Source of the DNA: Sandaracinus amylolyticus
Lineage (GTDB): Bacteria > Myxococcota_A > Polyangia > Polyangiales > Sandaracinaceae
Assembly: GCF_000737325.1 (NCBI RefSeq)
Contig: NZ_CP011125.1
Coordinates: forward strand, 3,286,001-3,350,000
Reading direction: 5' to 3'
Length of the DNA: 64,000 nucleotides
Shown: positions 1 to 8,569 of the stretch, piece by piece
Position numbering within the stretch: the stretch's first letter is position 1
Layout: each line of letters starts with the position of its first letter
Program-made: the position numbers and the translations under genes
The notes under the pieces: model-generated
Told to the model about the DNA's origin: nothing
What the model saw: the letters and a program-made list of their open reading frames with translations, nothing else
Databases searched by the model: none

Positions 1-155
1 CGGACGTGTCGATCGAGCGCTTCGGCGCGCGCGTGTCGGGCAGCGGCGGGCTGATCGTCGTCGATGGGCGCGGCGAGATCGGGATCGCGCGCAACACCGC
101 GACGATGAGCTTCGGCGTGGCGCGCGAGGGTGAAGACGCGGGGGCAGGGCACTGA
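1..155 (+). CDS. C-terminal fragment of isoaspartyl peptidase / L-asparaginase (Ntn-hydrolase)
   Basis: This is the tail of a gene that begins before the window; the reading frame starts at base 3 and ends in TGA at 153-155. The last 50 residues contain GSGGLIVVDGRGEIG followed by N-T-x-x-M-x-x-G, which matches the end of plant-type asparaginases/isoaspartyl dipeptidases (a Gly-Gly-L-I-x-V-D strand, then a product-side N-T-x-x-M segment). Those enzymes cleave themselves at a Thr and then hydrolyse beta-aspartyl peptides or asparagine. The nucleophile lies outside the window, so activity cannot be judged. The family call is fairly secure from the terminal motif; substrate is not determinable. 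Confidence 0.72.
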   Translation, partial: DVSIERFGARVSGSGGLIVVDGRGEIGIARNTATMSFGVAREGEDAGAGH

Positions 156-202
156 AGCGCGCGCTCGGCGTATCATCGGGCTCGCTTTTCGGAGGCGCGC
201 GC

Positions 203-1243
203 GTGAACCAGTCGTTCGGTCGTCTCTCGCTCGTGGTGCTCTCGATGATGATCGTCGTCGTTCCAGGATGCGGCGACGACGACGCGGTCGGGGGCGAAGA
301 CGCCGGCGGCATCGATGCCGCGATCGTGCGCTCCGACTCGGGGCAGGCCCCGTTCGATGCGGGCGCGCCCGAGGCGTGCGACGCGCCGGGGACGGTCGAG
401 GACGTCGCGTGCGGGATGTGCGGCCGCGCGCAGCGCTTCTGCACCTCGGAGCGCACGTGGGCCTACGGGCCGTGCATGGGCGAGACGGGCGAGTGCGCGC
501 CCGGCACGACCGACGAGATCGCGTGCGGGATGTGCGGGACGCAGACCGCGCGCTGCACTGCGGAGTGCGTGTGGGAAGCGACGGGCGCGTGCACCGGCGA
601 GGGCGAGTGCACGCCGGGCAGCGAGACGCGCTCGTCGGACGGATGCGCGCCGGGACAGACGCGTCCCGTCGAGTGCGACGACTCGTGCGCGTACGTCGCG
701 GCGGGCGAGTGCGCGGACGACGGATGCACGACGCCGGGCGAGATGGAGACCGTCGCGTGCGGGATGTGCGGCGAGCAGGAGCGCTTCTGCACGATCGACG
801 GTGTGTGGGACTACGACCCGTGCAGCGGCGAGGGCGAGTGCGAGGCGGGCACCACGCGCTCGGTGCCGTGCGGGCGCTGCGGGACGCGCACCGAGCGATG
901 CGTGACCGCGTGCGCGTGGGACACCGGTGGCGCGTGCACCGGCGAGACCGGTGAGTGCGTCCCTGGCGGCACGCGGCGCGATCGCGCGGACTGCGCAGCG
1001 GGCGAGACGCGCGCGCAGACGTGCAGCGAGACGTGCGGATGGGTCGACTCGGGGCCGTGCGAGACGACCGTGCGCGACGCGGGCGTCGACGGGGGGCGCG
1101 ATGCTGGCCCGCGCGACGCGGGCACGCGCGACGCGGGACGTGTCGACGCCGGATCGTGCGCGCCGCAGCTCTCGGCGTGCACCACGACGGCCGACTGCTG
1201 CGCGCCCGCGGTGTGCCAGGTGCCCTTCCTGGTCTGCCTCTGA
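203..1243 (+). CDS. Cys-rich secreted lipoprotein with duplicated CGMCG modules
   Basis: Predicted 346-residue outer-surface lipoprotein of unknown function. The GTG start is preceded by GGAGG at 191-195, and a good -10-like TATCAT lies at 171-176. The N-terminus is a lipoprotein signal peptide (hydrophobic stretch ending V-V-P-G-C). The body consists of Cys-rich modules such as VACGMCG...FC, IACGMCG...C...C.W and CAPGQTR...C...C.Y. These three modules occur in the same order twice, giving two tandem super-repeats of about 115 residues (roughly residues 60-175 and 176-280). A DAG-rich linker (DAGVDGG, DAGPRDAG) follows, then a short Cys-rich C-terminal module (CTTTADCCAPAVC). Such modules usually form disulfide-linked extracellular domains. 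I do not recognise a characterised family. Confidence 0.85.
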   Translation: MNQSFGRLSLVVLSMMIVVVPGCGDDDAVGGEDAGGIDAAIVRSDSGQAPFDAGAPEACDAPGTVEDVACGMCGRAQRFCTSERTWAYGPCMGETGECAPGTTDEIACGMCGTQTARCTAECVWEATGACTGEGECTPGSETRSSDGCAPGQTRPVECDDSCAYVAAGECADDGCTTPGEMETVACGMCGEQERFCTIDGVWDYDPCSGEGECEAGTTRSVPCGRCGTRTERCVTACAWDTGGACTGETGECVPGGTRRDRADCAAGETRAQTCSETCGWVDSGPCETTVRDAGVDGGRDAGPRDAGTRDAGRVDAGSCAPQLSACTTTADCCAPAVCQVPFLVCL

Positions 1244-1258
1244 TCGGGTCGCGCGCGC

Positions 1259-2509
1259 TTGGACAACCTGACGCACTCGCTCGCGGGGATCGTCTGCGCG
1301 GAGCTGGTCGTCCAGGCGCGGCGCGCGCGCGGTGACGAGGTCGATTCGCGCTGGTCGCGCGCGGCGTGGCTCGTGAGCGCGGGCGCGCACAACGCGCCCG
1401 ACGTCGACTTCGCGTACTCGTGGATCACCGAGGGCAGGCTCGGGTACCTGCTGCACCACCGCGGGCACACCCACACGCTCGCGCTCGCGCCGCTGATGGC
1501 GCTGCTGCCGCTCGTCCTCGCGTGGATCTGGGCGCGCCGCGCGAAGCTCGCGTGGTCGCGCGCCGATCACGCGTGGCTGATCGTGCTCGCGCTCGTCGGG
1601 GCGGTCGGGCACCTCTGGCTCGACTTCTCGAACAACTACGGCGTGCACCCGTTCTGGCCGATCGAGAACCGGTGGATCGCCGCGGACTCGATCTTCATCG
1701 TCGAGCCGCTCTTCTTCGCGGCGACGATCCCGATGGCGATGCTCGCGACGCGCTCGCGAACGGGGCGCATCGCGTGGGGCGTGGTGCTCGCGATCACGCT
1801 CGCGCTCCCGTGGGCCGCGGCGTCGTACGTCGCGTGGCCGTTCGCGCTCGGCACGACGATCGTGGGCGCGTTGGTGCTCGCGGCGACGGCGCGCGTCGAT
1901 GCGCGGTGGCGCCCGATCGTGGCACTGAGTGCCAGTTTCGGCGTGCTCGTCACGTTCGCGGTCTCGGGCGCGCGCGGCGAGGCGCAGCTGCGCGCGGTGC
2001 TCGCGCGCGAAGCGCCGCGCGAGGAGATCGTCGACGTCGCGCGCATGCCGATGCCGACCGCGCCGCCGTGCTGGGAGGCGGTCGTCACGTCGATCGATCG
2101 CGCGAGCGAACGCTACGCGATCCACGTGATGCGCGTGAGCGCGTGGCCCGAGCTCGTGCCGGTCTCGACGTGCCTGCGCATGCCGCGCCTCGAGACGACC
2201 GCGCCGCTGGTGCGCGCGCCGCGCGAGCTCGATCGCGCGGTGCACCTCGAGTCGACGCTGACCGCGGAGCTCGACGCGCTACGCGCGATCGCCGCCCGGT
2301 GCGACGGAGCGGCGTTCCTGCGCTTCGCGCGGGTGCCGTTCGTCGTCGACACGGACGCCGCGATCGTGCTCGGTGACGCGCGCTACGACCGGGAGCGCGG
2401 CGAGAGCTTCGCCGAGATGGAGATCCCGCGCGTGCCGCCGAGCGCGAGCGAGTGTCCGCGCTTCGTGCCGCCGTGGACGCCGTGGCGCGCGTCCGATCTG
2501 CTCGAGTGA
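1259..2509 (+). CDS. Membrane-bound metal-dependent hydrolase, DUF457/YdjM-like
   Basis: A 416-residue integral membrane protein. The TTG start 15 bases after the preceding stop gives MDNLTHSLAG, the typical family beginning (D-x-x-T-H-x-x-x-G). Further family signatures are N-A-P-D-V-D-F near residue 45 and the HHRGHTHTL cluster near residues 67-75, which with H6 and the Asp residues would bind metal. At least four hydrophobic segments follow (about residues 75-95, 105-125, 155-205, 215-245), and then a soluble C-terminal domain of about 170 residues that the short family members lack. Known relatives (YdjM type) are annotated as membrane-bound metal-dependent hydrolases with no established substrate. 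The gene follows the lipoprotein closely and may be co-transcribed. Start codon choice rests on family alignment rather than a Shine-Dalgarno sequence. Confidence 0.8.
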   Translation: MDNLTHSLAGIVCAELVVQARRARGDEVDSRWSRAAWLVSAGAHNAPDVDFAYSWITEGRLGYLLHHRGHTHTLALAPLMALLPLVLAWIWARRAKLAWSRADHAWLIVLALVGAVGHLWLDFSNNYGVHPFWPIENRWIAADSIFIVEPLFFAATIPMAMLATRSRTGRIAWGVVLAITLALPWAAASYVAWPFALGTTIVGALVLAATARVDARWRPIVALSASFGVLVTFAVSGARGEAQLRAVLAREAPREEIVDVARMPMPTAPPCWEAVVTSIDRASERYAIHVMRVSAWPELVPVSTCLRMPRLETTAPLVRAPRELDRAVHLESTLTAELDALRAIAARCDGAAFLRFARVPFVVDTDAAIVLGDARYDRERGESFAEMEIPRVPPSASECPRFVPPWTPWRASDLLE

Positions 2510-2570
2510 TAGGCTCCCGCCGCTTCGTCTCTCTTCGATCGAGAGCGCGAATCGAGGGAAAGGGAAGGTC

Positions 2571-3392
2571 ATGGCGGATCTGAAGGGCAAGACACTCTTC
2601 ATCACCGGCGCGAGCCGCGGCATCGGTCTCGCGATCGGCGTTCGCGCCGCGCGCGATGGCGCGAACGTGGCGATCGTCGCGAAGACGACCGAGCCGCACC
2701 CGAAGCTGCCGGGCACGATCTACACGGCGGCCCAGGAGATCGAGAAGGCGGGCGGCAAGGCGCTCCCGATCGCCTGCGACATCCGCGACGAGAACGCGGT
2801 CGCTGCGGCGGTGCAGAAGACGGTCGAGACGTTCGGCGGCATCGACGTGCTCGTCAACAACGCGAGCGCGATCTCGCTGACGGGCACGCCCGACACGCAG
2901 ATGAAGCGCTACGACCTGATGCACTCGATCAACACGCGCGGCACGTTCGTCTGCTCGCAGGCCTGCATCCCGCACCTGCTCAAGTCGTCGAACCCGCACG
3001 TCCTGAACCTCTCGCCGCCGCTCAACATGGAGGAGCGCTGGTTCGCGCCGCACGTCGCGTACACGATGGCGAAGTTCGGCATGAGCATGTGCGTGCTCGG
3101 CATGGCGGGCGAGTTCCGCGGCCGCGGCATCGCGTTCAACGCGCTCTGGCCGCGCACGACGATCGCGACGGCGGCGGTGCAGAACCTGCTCGGCGGCGAC
3201 GACATGATCCGCGGCTCGCGCAAGCCGGAGATCATGGGCGACGCGGCGTACGTGATCCTCACGCGCCCGAGCCGCGAGTGCACGGGCAACTTCTTCATCG
3301 ACGACGACGTGCTCGCGTCGGTGGGCAAGACCGATCTCAGCGAGTACGCGATCGATCCGACTGCGACGCTGATGCCCGATTTCTTCGTGTGA
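2571..3392 (+). CDS. Short-chain dehydrogenase/reductase, HSDL2-like
   Basis: A 273-residue NAD(P)-dependent oxidoreductase with a Rossmann fold. The cofactor loop is TGASRGIG (residues 12-19), NNAS follows near residue 97, and the catalytic Y-x-x-x-K appears as YTMAKFG. The Ser-equivalent segment reads NLSPPLNM. The P-H-P-K-L-P-G-T-I-Y insert after strand 2 and the PPLNM segment are characteristic of the HSDL2/SDR branch found in bacteria and mitochondria, whose physiological substrate is uncertain (lipid or sterol-related). Start ATG is chosen because AAGGGAAGG lies just upstream; the longer in-frame extension is low-complexity and would overlap the preceding gene. A TAGGCT box sits at 2510-2515. 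Confidence 0.9.
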   Translation: MADLKGKTLFITGASRGIGLAIGVRAARDGANVAIVAKTTEPHPKLPGTIYTAAQEIEKAGGKALPIACDIRDENAVAAAVQKTVETFGGIDVLVNNASAISLTGTPDTQMKRYDLMHSINTRGTFVCSQACIPHLLKSSNPHVLNLSPPLNMEERWFAPHVAYTMAKFGMSMCVLGMAGEFRGRGIAFNALWPRTTIATAAVQNLLGGDDMIRGSRKPEIMGDAAYVILTRPSRECTGNFFIDDDVLASVGKTDLSEYAIDPTATLMPDFFV

Positions 3393-3463
3393 TCGTGGTG
3401 TGACGCTCGCGCAGTGACCCGTTCGGTGGTCGTCGAGCACCCTCGAGCGCGTTTCCTGACTTG

Positions 3464-3483
3464 CCGCGACGGCATTGTCGCGG
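3464..3483. terminator. Small GC-rich stem-loop after the SDR gene
   Basis: Perfect 7-bp inverted repeat CCGCGAC / GTCGCGG with a six-base GGCATT loop, about 70 bases after the SDR stop and about 70 before the next start. No T-tract follows, so it may be a weak terminator or an operator for the downstream lipoprotein gene. Confidence 0.35.
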
Positions 3484-3554
3484 GAGGACCGGGGAACCAG
3501 GTGAGGTCGGGGCGCGCGGTCCCGCCCCGACCTCGAGACGACACACGAGGGACA

Positions 3555-4436
3555 ATGCGAGCGACACGATTCACAGGGAGCCTCTTCTGCCTCTGCCTGA
3601 TGCTGGGCATCGCGTGCGGCGGCGGCGAGCGACGCGCCGAGTCACCGAGCCCGACGCAGACGGATCGCAGCGCGGACGAGATGGGCCTCGCCGCGGGTGA
3701 AGGCGAGGGCACCGCAGGCGCCGAAGAAGCGCCGCCGCCCGCGCCGCCGCCGGTCACGGTGGTCGCGGGCGAGCACGCGCCGATCGAAGGTGCGACGCCG
3801 ACGCTGCGCATCACGCAGCCGCGCGCCAACCAGGTGATCCGCACCGGCAACGCGATCGTGCGCGTGCAGGTGACGAACTGGCCGCTCGAGGCGCCGCAGG
3901 GGCGTCACGTGCACCTGATCATCGACGACGAGCCGTACATCGCGATCCGCGACGTCGGTCAGCCGCTCGATCTCAACGCGCTCTCGCAGCAGCACCTCGG
4001 GCACGACCTCGCCGAGGGCACGCACGTCGTGCGGATGTTCCCGAGCCGCGGGCACCACGAGTCCGTGAAGGACGCGGGCGCGTTCGGCGCGGTGATGTTC
4101 CACTACCGCACGCGCACCGAGGGCTTCGAGTTCGACGCGACGCAGCCGCTGCTCACGTACTCGCGACCGAAGGGCTGCAACCCCGCGGGCGAGCGCGTGC
4201 TGCTCGACTTCTTCCTGACGAACACCGAGATCGGGCCCGAGGGCAACCGCGTGCACTGGCGCATCGACGATCAGGAAGGCGACATCACGCAGTGGGTGCC
4301 GCACTGGATCGAGAACCTGCAGGAGGGCGAGCACTCGATCTCGCTCGAGCTGCGCGGCGCGGACGGAACGCCGGTGCCCGGACGCTTCAACTCCACCACG
4401 CGCACGTTCACGGTGGCCTCGAGCTGCCCGAGCTGA
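3555..4436 (+). CDS. Lipoprotein with proline-rich linker and two beta-sandwich-like segments
   Basis: A 293-residue exported protein. The signal peptide ends in L-G-I-A-C (lipobox, residues 17-21), followed by a disordered acidic and Pro-rich linker (PPPAPPP near residue 62). Two similar segments follow: one around TLRITQPRANQVIRTGNA...HVHLIIDDEPYIAI and a second ending in HWRIDDQEGDITQW...SISLELRGADGTPVPG. They read like extracellular ligand-binding domains that treat a 'burden' as a displaced charged loop. The N-half has three His close together (GRHVH, RGHHES), which could bind a metal. Function unknown. ATG start is the only one giving a clean signal peptide. Confidence 0.82.
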   Translation: MRATRFTGSLFCLCLMLGIACGGGERRAESPSPTQTDRSADEMGLAAGEGEGTAGAEEAPPPAPPPVTVVAGEHAPIEGATPTLRITQPRANQVIRTGNAIVRVQVTNWPLEAPQGRHVHLIIDDEPYIAIRDVGQPLDLNALSQQHLGHDLAEGTHVVRMFPSRGHHESVKDAGAFGAVMFHYRTRTEGFEFDATQPLLTYSRPKGCNPAGERVLLDFFLTNTEIGPEGNRVHWRIDDQEGDITQWVPHWIENLQEGEHSISLELRGADGTPVPGRFNSTTRTFTVASSCPS

Positions 4437-4587
4437 TCGACGCTCGGGAAGAGCGCGGAGGGGGGCGAACCTCGCGCTCGTCAGTGCTCGGCCGCTTCCG
4501 TGGGGGGCGGATCGGGGCGGCGCCGTCGTGCAGGGGCAGACGACGGCGCCGCGCCCCGGATCCAGCGTGCGTGCTAAGCGCTCGCGC

Positions 4588-5013
4588 ATGGACGCGAGCG
4601 ACGGTCTCGACGATGCGGCGCTGTGGGCCGCGTTCACCGGCAAGACGCTGACGCACGCGCAGTGGACGCACCGCGCGCATCTGCGCGTCGCGTGGCTGCA
4701 CCTGTCGCGATGGTCGCTCGACGAAGCGCACCTGCGGATGCGCGCGGCGATCATCCGACTGAACGAGGTGCACGGGCTCGAGGAGACGCCGGCGCGCGGC
4801 TACTTCGAGACGCTGACGCGCGTGTGGCTCGTGCTCGTCGCCGCCGCGCGTCGCGAGCGCGCGTGCGCGTCGTCGCTGGCGTTCCTGCATGCCTTTCCGT
4901 CGCTGCTCGATCGCGAAGCGCCGCTGCGCTTCTACACGCGCGAGCGCTTGATGAGCGCGCATGCGCGCAGCGTGTGGGTCGAGCCCGATCGAGCGCCGCT
5001 GCCGGAGCCGTGA
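4588..5013 (+). CDS. Conserved small hypothetical protein (THxxWTHRAHLR-type)
   Basis: A 141-residue soluble, largely helical protein of unknown function. The N-terminal motif TLTHAQWTHRAHLRVAWLHL (about residues 20-39) resembles a recurring bacterial family of uncharacterised proteins with a conserved W-T-H-x-A-H signature; the clustered His residues suggest metal or ligand binding, but nothing establishes a reaction. A TAAGCG box at 4575-4580 lies 7 bases before the ATG, so the leader would be very short. The longer ATG-less extension upstream is not family-like. It ends 19 bases before the UbiB-like gene and may be co-transcribed with it. Confidence 0.7.
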   Translation: MDASDGLDDAALWAAFTGKTLTHAQWTHRAHLRVAWLHLSRWSLDEAHLRMRAAIIRLNEVHGLEETPARGYFETLTRVWLVLVAAARRERACASSLAFLHAFPSLLDREAPLRFYTRERLMSAHARSVWVEPDRAPLPEP

Positions 5014-5032
5014 TGCTACGCTCGGCGCCCGA

Positions 5033-6685
5033 ATGGCTCCGCCCACGCTGCTGAGCGCGGTCCGCGATCTCGATCGCCTCCGCCAGATCGTCGCGGTCCT
5101 GGTGCGACACGGGTTCGGCGAGATCGTCGCGCGCACGAGCCTCGGCTCGCTCGTCGTCGGCAAGTCGGAGGCGCGCAACAACCAGTCGGTCGGCGAGCGC
5201 GTGCGGCTCGTGATCCAGGATCTCGGTCCGAGCTTCGTGAAGCTCGGGCAGATCGTCTCGACGCGCCCCGATCTGATCCCGCCCGAGGTGATCACCGAGC
5301 TGAAGAAGCTCCAGGATCGCGTGCCGCCCGTCGCGTACGAGGCGATCAAGGAGCAGATCGAGAGCGACCTCGGCTCGCCGCTCGAGCAGATCTTCGAGAG
5401 CTTCGACGCGGTGCCGCTCGCGTCCGCGTCGGTCGGTCAGGTGCATCGCGCACAGCTGCGGACGAGCGATGGTCAGCTGCGTCAGGTCGCGGTGAAGGTG
5501 CAGCGGCCGGGCATCAAGACCGTCATCGAGCGCGACGTCGAGCTGCTCTACATCCTCGCGCAAGCGGTCGAGCGCTCGATCCCGGACGCGCGCATCTACT
5601 CGCCGGTGAAGCTCGTCAGCGAGTTCGATCGCGCGATCACCGCGGAGCTCGACTTCGGGCTCGAGGCCGATCACGCGATCCGCTTCGCGAAGAACTTCGA
5701 GGGCCACCCCGAGGTGCGCTTCCCGAAGATCTACCGCGAGGCCTCGGGAAAGCGCGTGCTCGCGCTCGAGTTCTTCGAGGGCCGCAAGGTCTACGACGCG
5801 GTCGCGCAGGGCTTCGATCCCGAGAAGATCACGCGCGCGACGCTCGGCATCATCATCAAGTCGATCTTCGAGGACGGCTTCTTCCACGCCGATCCGCACC
5901 CCGGGAACGTGATCCTGATGGGCGTCGCGGACGCGCCGGTGATCGGCCTCATCGATCTCGGGCTCGTCGGTCGCCTGACACCGCAGCTCCGCGACAAGAC
6001 GATCGATCTGATGGTCGCCGCGGTGCAGGAGGACTACCGCGGCATCGCGGACGCGCTCTACGCGATCGGAACGCCGACCCGGAAGGTCGATCGCCAGGCG
6101 TTCGAGGCCGAGGTCGCGATGCTCGCCGAGAAGTACCTCGGCAAGAAGCTCGCGGACATCCAGGTGAGCGCGCTGATCCGCGACCTCGTGCAGGGCGCGA
6201 CGAAGTACGGCATCGAGATCCCGCCCGACTTCCTGATGGTCGGCAAGGCGATCATGACGGTCGAGGGCGTGGGCAAGGAGATCGCGCCGCACTTCGATCT
6301 CTACGAGGAGATGAAGCCGTACTTCTTGCGGCTGCTCGCGAACCGCTACTCGCCCGAGCGCATGCTGCCGGAGCTGCTGCGGAGCGTCGCGCGCATCTCG
6401 AGCGCGGCGACCGAGTTCCCGATGCAGGCGCAGGAGATCCTCGAGGACCTGCGGCGCGGCCGGCTCGAGGTGCGCGTGCGCGAGCCGTCGCTCACGCAGG
6501 CGTTCGACGTGATCGGGCGCCGCATCTACAGCGGGTTCGTCGTGGGCTCGCTGGTGATGGGCAGCGCGTGGCTCGCGTCGGCGGGGAGCTGGACCGCGAG
6601 CGGGCTCTTCTTCGTGATGGCGCTCGCCTGGGGCGGCGCGCACACCGTGCTCGCGATGTGGCTCAGCCGGAAGAAGCGGCCGTAG
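5033..6685 (+). CDS. UbiB/ABC1 family atypical protein kinase-like membrane protein
   Basis: A 550-residue protein of the UbiB/COQ8/ADCK family, which act as ATPases supporting quinone or prenyl-lipid metabolism at the membrane. Diagnostic features: the family-specific K-x-G-Q motif (FVKLGQIVSTRPDLIP, about residues 72-87), the Ala-rich nucleotide loop (ASASVGQVHRA), the lysine strand VAVKVQRPG, the catalytic-loop equivalent FFHADPHPGN, and a metal-binding IDLGLVG in place of DFG. Two C-terminal transmembrane helices occupy about the last 45 residues, as in bacterial UbiB. ATG is preferred to the earlier in-frame starts because it lies just after a TACGCT box (5017-5022). Its 3' end overlaps the convergent oxygenase gene by 23 bp. 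No ubiquinone genes are nearby, so the exact lipid pathway is not shown. Confidence 0.9.
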   Translation: MAPPTLLSAVRDLDRLRQIVAVLVRHGFGEIVARTSLGSLVVGKSEARNNQSVGERVRLVIQDLGPSFVKLGQIVSTRPDLIPPEVITELKKLQDRVPPVAYEAIKEQIESDLGSPLEQIFESFDAVPLASASVGQVHRAQLRTSDGQLRQVAVKVQRPGIKTVIERDVELLYILAQAVERSIPDARIYSPVKLVSEFDRAITAELDFGLEADHAIRFAKNFEGHPEVRFPKIYREASGKRVLALEFFEGRKVYDAVAQGFDPEKITRATLGIIIKSIFEDGFFHADPHPGNVILMGVADAPVIGLIDLGLVGRLTPQLRDKTIDLMVAAVQEDYRGIADALYAIGTPTRKVDRQAFEAEVAMLAEKYLGKKLADIQVSALIRDLVQGATKYGIEIPPDFLMVGKAIMTVEGVGKEIAPHFDLYEEMKPYFLRLLANRYSPERMLPELLRSVARISSAATEFPMQAQEILEDLRRGRLEVRVREPSLTQAFDVIGRRIYSGFVVGSLVMGSAWLASAGSWTASGLFFVMALAWGGAHTVLAMWLSRKKRP

Positions 6686-7901
6686 CTCTCGCGAGGATCG
6701 GGAAGCGATCCGCGAACGGGATCGTGCGCGGCGGCGCGAACGTGGGCTCGCGCCCTCCGAGCTCCTTGCGCACGGCGAACGCGTGGCTGCGGTTGCCGAC
6801 CCACGAGAGCAGGCGCGTCGCGCCGGGGATCGCCTCGCGCGCACGCTCGATCGGCTCGATGATCAGCCGACCTCCGGGCACGAGATAGCGGAACCAGCCG
6901 TCGGGCACGCCGAGATCGTCGGCCTTCTCGTCGCCCGCCGTCGCGCGCGTGATCGCGTCGTGCCAGCGCAGCAGGATCGGCGAGATGAGCTGATCGATCG
7001 GGCGATCCTTGCGGCTGCCCGTCACCTCGCGCAGCGCGCGCGCGAGCGCGAGCGAGTCCGCGTCGGGCCCCGGCTGCATGTCGTCGATCATGTGCGCGAC
7101 GTCCATCGCTTCGCGCTCCGACGAAGGCAGAAGCGCGGCGTCGACGCCGCTCAGCCACCCCACGTACCGCCACAGCCGGATGAACGAGTCGGCCTCTTCC
7201 GTCGTGTAGCGGAAGCCCATGATGCGCGTCGCGTAGAGCACCGACACCGAGAACGAGAGCGACGTCGCGGCCATGTCGGCCTGGTTGATCGGCACGCCCC
7301 AGGCGCGCGCGTCCCAGCGATCCGAGCGCGCGAGCATGCGCCGCACGTGCGCGTGCACCATCCGCACGCGCACCGACGTCTTCCAGCCGTCGCGCCCGCG
7401 CTGGAGGCCGCCGACCTGCGAGACCTCGAAGAGGAAACGACCCGTCTCCGCGAGACGTCGCCGCGCCATCTGATCGAGACGTCCGGTGAACGCGAGCGGC
7501 TTCACCGCGGCGGCCGAGTGATAGCCGCGCATCAGCGAGAACGCGGAGAGCACCATCGGGCCGCACAGGCCGGTGCGCTGGTACGTGCGCGCCCCGAGCG
7601 CGAGCTCGTGCTCGTCGACCCACGCGGGCGGCGCGTCGAGGTGCTCGAACAGCGCGCGCACCGCGGCCGGCGCGGTGCCGTAGTCACCGCGCTCGATCGC
7701 GTCGTCGAGCACGCGCCTGCCCTCGGCGCGCGGGAGCGCCTCGAGCGCATCGACCGCGGCGTCGGCGAGCGGGTCGCCGATCATGAAGCAGCGCACGAAG
7801 AGGTCCGCGTACGCGCCGTGGATGCGCCGCATCTCCTCGAGGTTCCGCACGCGGCTCGGGAGCTCCTCGGGGACGAGCGGCACCAGCTGCATCGTGGTCA
7901 C
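6663..7901 (-). CDS. DUF2236 / MpaB-type oxygenase
   Basis: A 412-residue protein of the DUF2236 family, which includes fungal MpaB and the rubber oxygenase Lcp; characterised members are haem-dependent oxygenases. Family-like segments include GTAPAAVRALFEHLD, the motif block MVHAHVRRML with paired His (about residues 210-220), GVPINQADMAATSLSFS, and the conserved R-Y-T-T-E-E. The GTG start follows GAGGAGGAA by six bases and its GTGA overlaps the stop of the TetR gene by 4 bp, so the two are translationally coupled. The reading frame stays open far upstream, but that part is antisense-frame shadow of TetR. Probable function: oxidation of a hydrophobic substrate, controlled by the TetR partner. 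Substrate unknown. Confidence 0.86.
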   Translation of the reverse strand: MTTMQLVPLVPEELPSRVRNLEEMRRIHGAYADLFVRCFMIGDPLADAAVDALEALPRAEGRRVLDDAIERGDYGTAPAAVRALFEHLDAPPAWVDEHELALGARTYQRTGLCGPMVLSAFSLMRGYHSAAAVKPLAFTGRLDQMARRRLAETGRFLFEVSQVGGLQRGRDGWKTSVRVRMVHAHVRRMLARSDRWDARAWGVPINQADMAATSLSFSVSVLYATRIMGFRYTTEEADSFIRLWRYVGWLSGVDAALLPSSEREAMDVAHMIDDMQPGPDADSLALARALREVTGSRKDRPIDQLISPILLRWHDAITRATAGDEKADDLGVPDGWFRYLVPGGRLIIEPIERAREAIPGATRLLSWVGNRSHAFAVRKELGGREPTFAPPRTIPFADRFPILARATAASSG

Positions 7902-8566
7902 GTTCGCTTCCTCCTCTCCCGCGAGCCCGACGCCTTCGACGACGCCGCGCTCACGAGCGCGAGACCTTGCTTCAAGTAGGCGAGCACACGCTTCGACTCG
8001 CGGTCGTCCTCGCGGACGAGGTCGGCGAGCGCGAGCCCTTGGAGCAGATGGAAGATCACGCGCCGGCCCTCCTCGAAGAGCTCGGGCGTGGGCGCGAGGT
8101 CGGCGAAGAGCTCGCGCGAGGCCTGCGCGATCACTTCTTCGTAGCGGCGCGCGAGCGGCGCGTAGACCTCGAAGAGCTCGGGATCGGTGCGCGCGGCGAG
8201 CGTGATCTCGAGCACGGCTTGCGAGCTCGGGCTCGAGAAGAGCTCCCAGAGGTGATCGACGATCGCGTCGATGTAGCCGGGGCCCTGCGGAAAGCGCTCG
8301 AGCGCCTCGCGCAGCTCGGCGATGCGCTTGTCGACCAGGTACGCGACCGCGGCCGCGACGAGCGAGGCCTTGTCGGGGTAGTGGTGCAGCATCGCGCCGC
8401 GCGAGACGCCCGCGCGCTCGACGACCTCGCTCGTCGTGGTGCGCGCGTAGCCGAGCTCGACGAGGCACTCGAGCGTCGCCTCCAGGATCGCGCTCTGCGT
8501 GGTCGCGGAGCGCTCGGCCTGGGTGCGTCGTCCGTTCCTCGGGCTGCGGTCGTCGCTCGAGGTCAT
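7898..8566 (-). CDS. TetR/AcrR family transcriptional regulator
   Basis: A 222-residue repressor-type protein. The N-terminal helix-turn-helix reads ILEATLECLVELGYARTT, TSEVVERAGVSRGAMLHHYP, DKASLVAAAV (about residues 27-72), a textbook TetR DNA-binding domain; the C-terminal helical domain (75-205) would bind an inducer. It is the first gene of a two-gene unit with the DUF2236 oxygenase, which is typical of TetR regulators that control the adjacent enzyme. A promoter with flanking 9-bp inverted repeats lies directly upstream, giving a plausible autoregulatory site. The ATG start is about 16 bases from the predicted -10, leaving almost no leader. Confidence 0.92.
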   Translation of the reverse strand: MTSSDDRSPRNGRRTQAERSATTQSAILEATLECLVELGYARTTTSEVVERAGVSRGAMLHHYPDKASLVAAAVAYLVDKRIAELREALERFPQGPGYIDAIVDHLWELFSSPSSQAVLEITLAARTDPELFEVYAPLARRYEEVIAQASRELFADLAPTPELFEEGRRVIFHLLQGLALADLVREDDRESKRVLAYLKQGLALVSAASSKASGSRERRKRT

Positions 8567-8569
8567 CTG

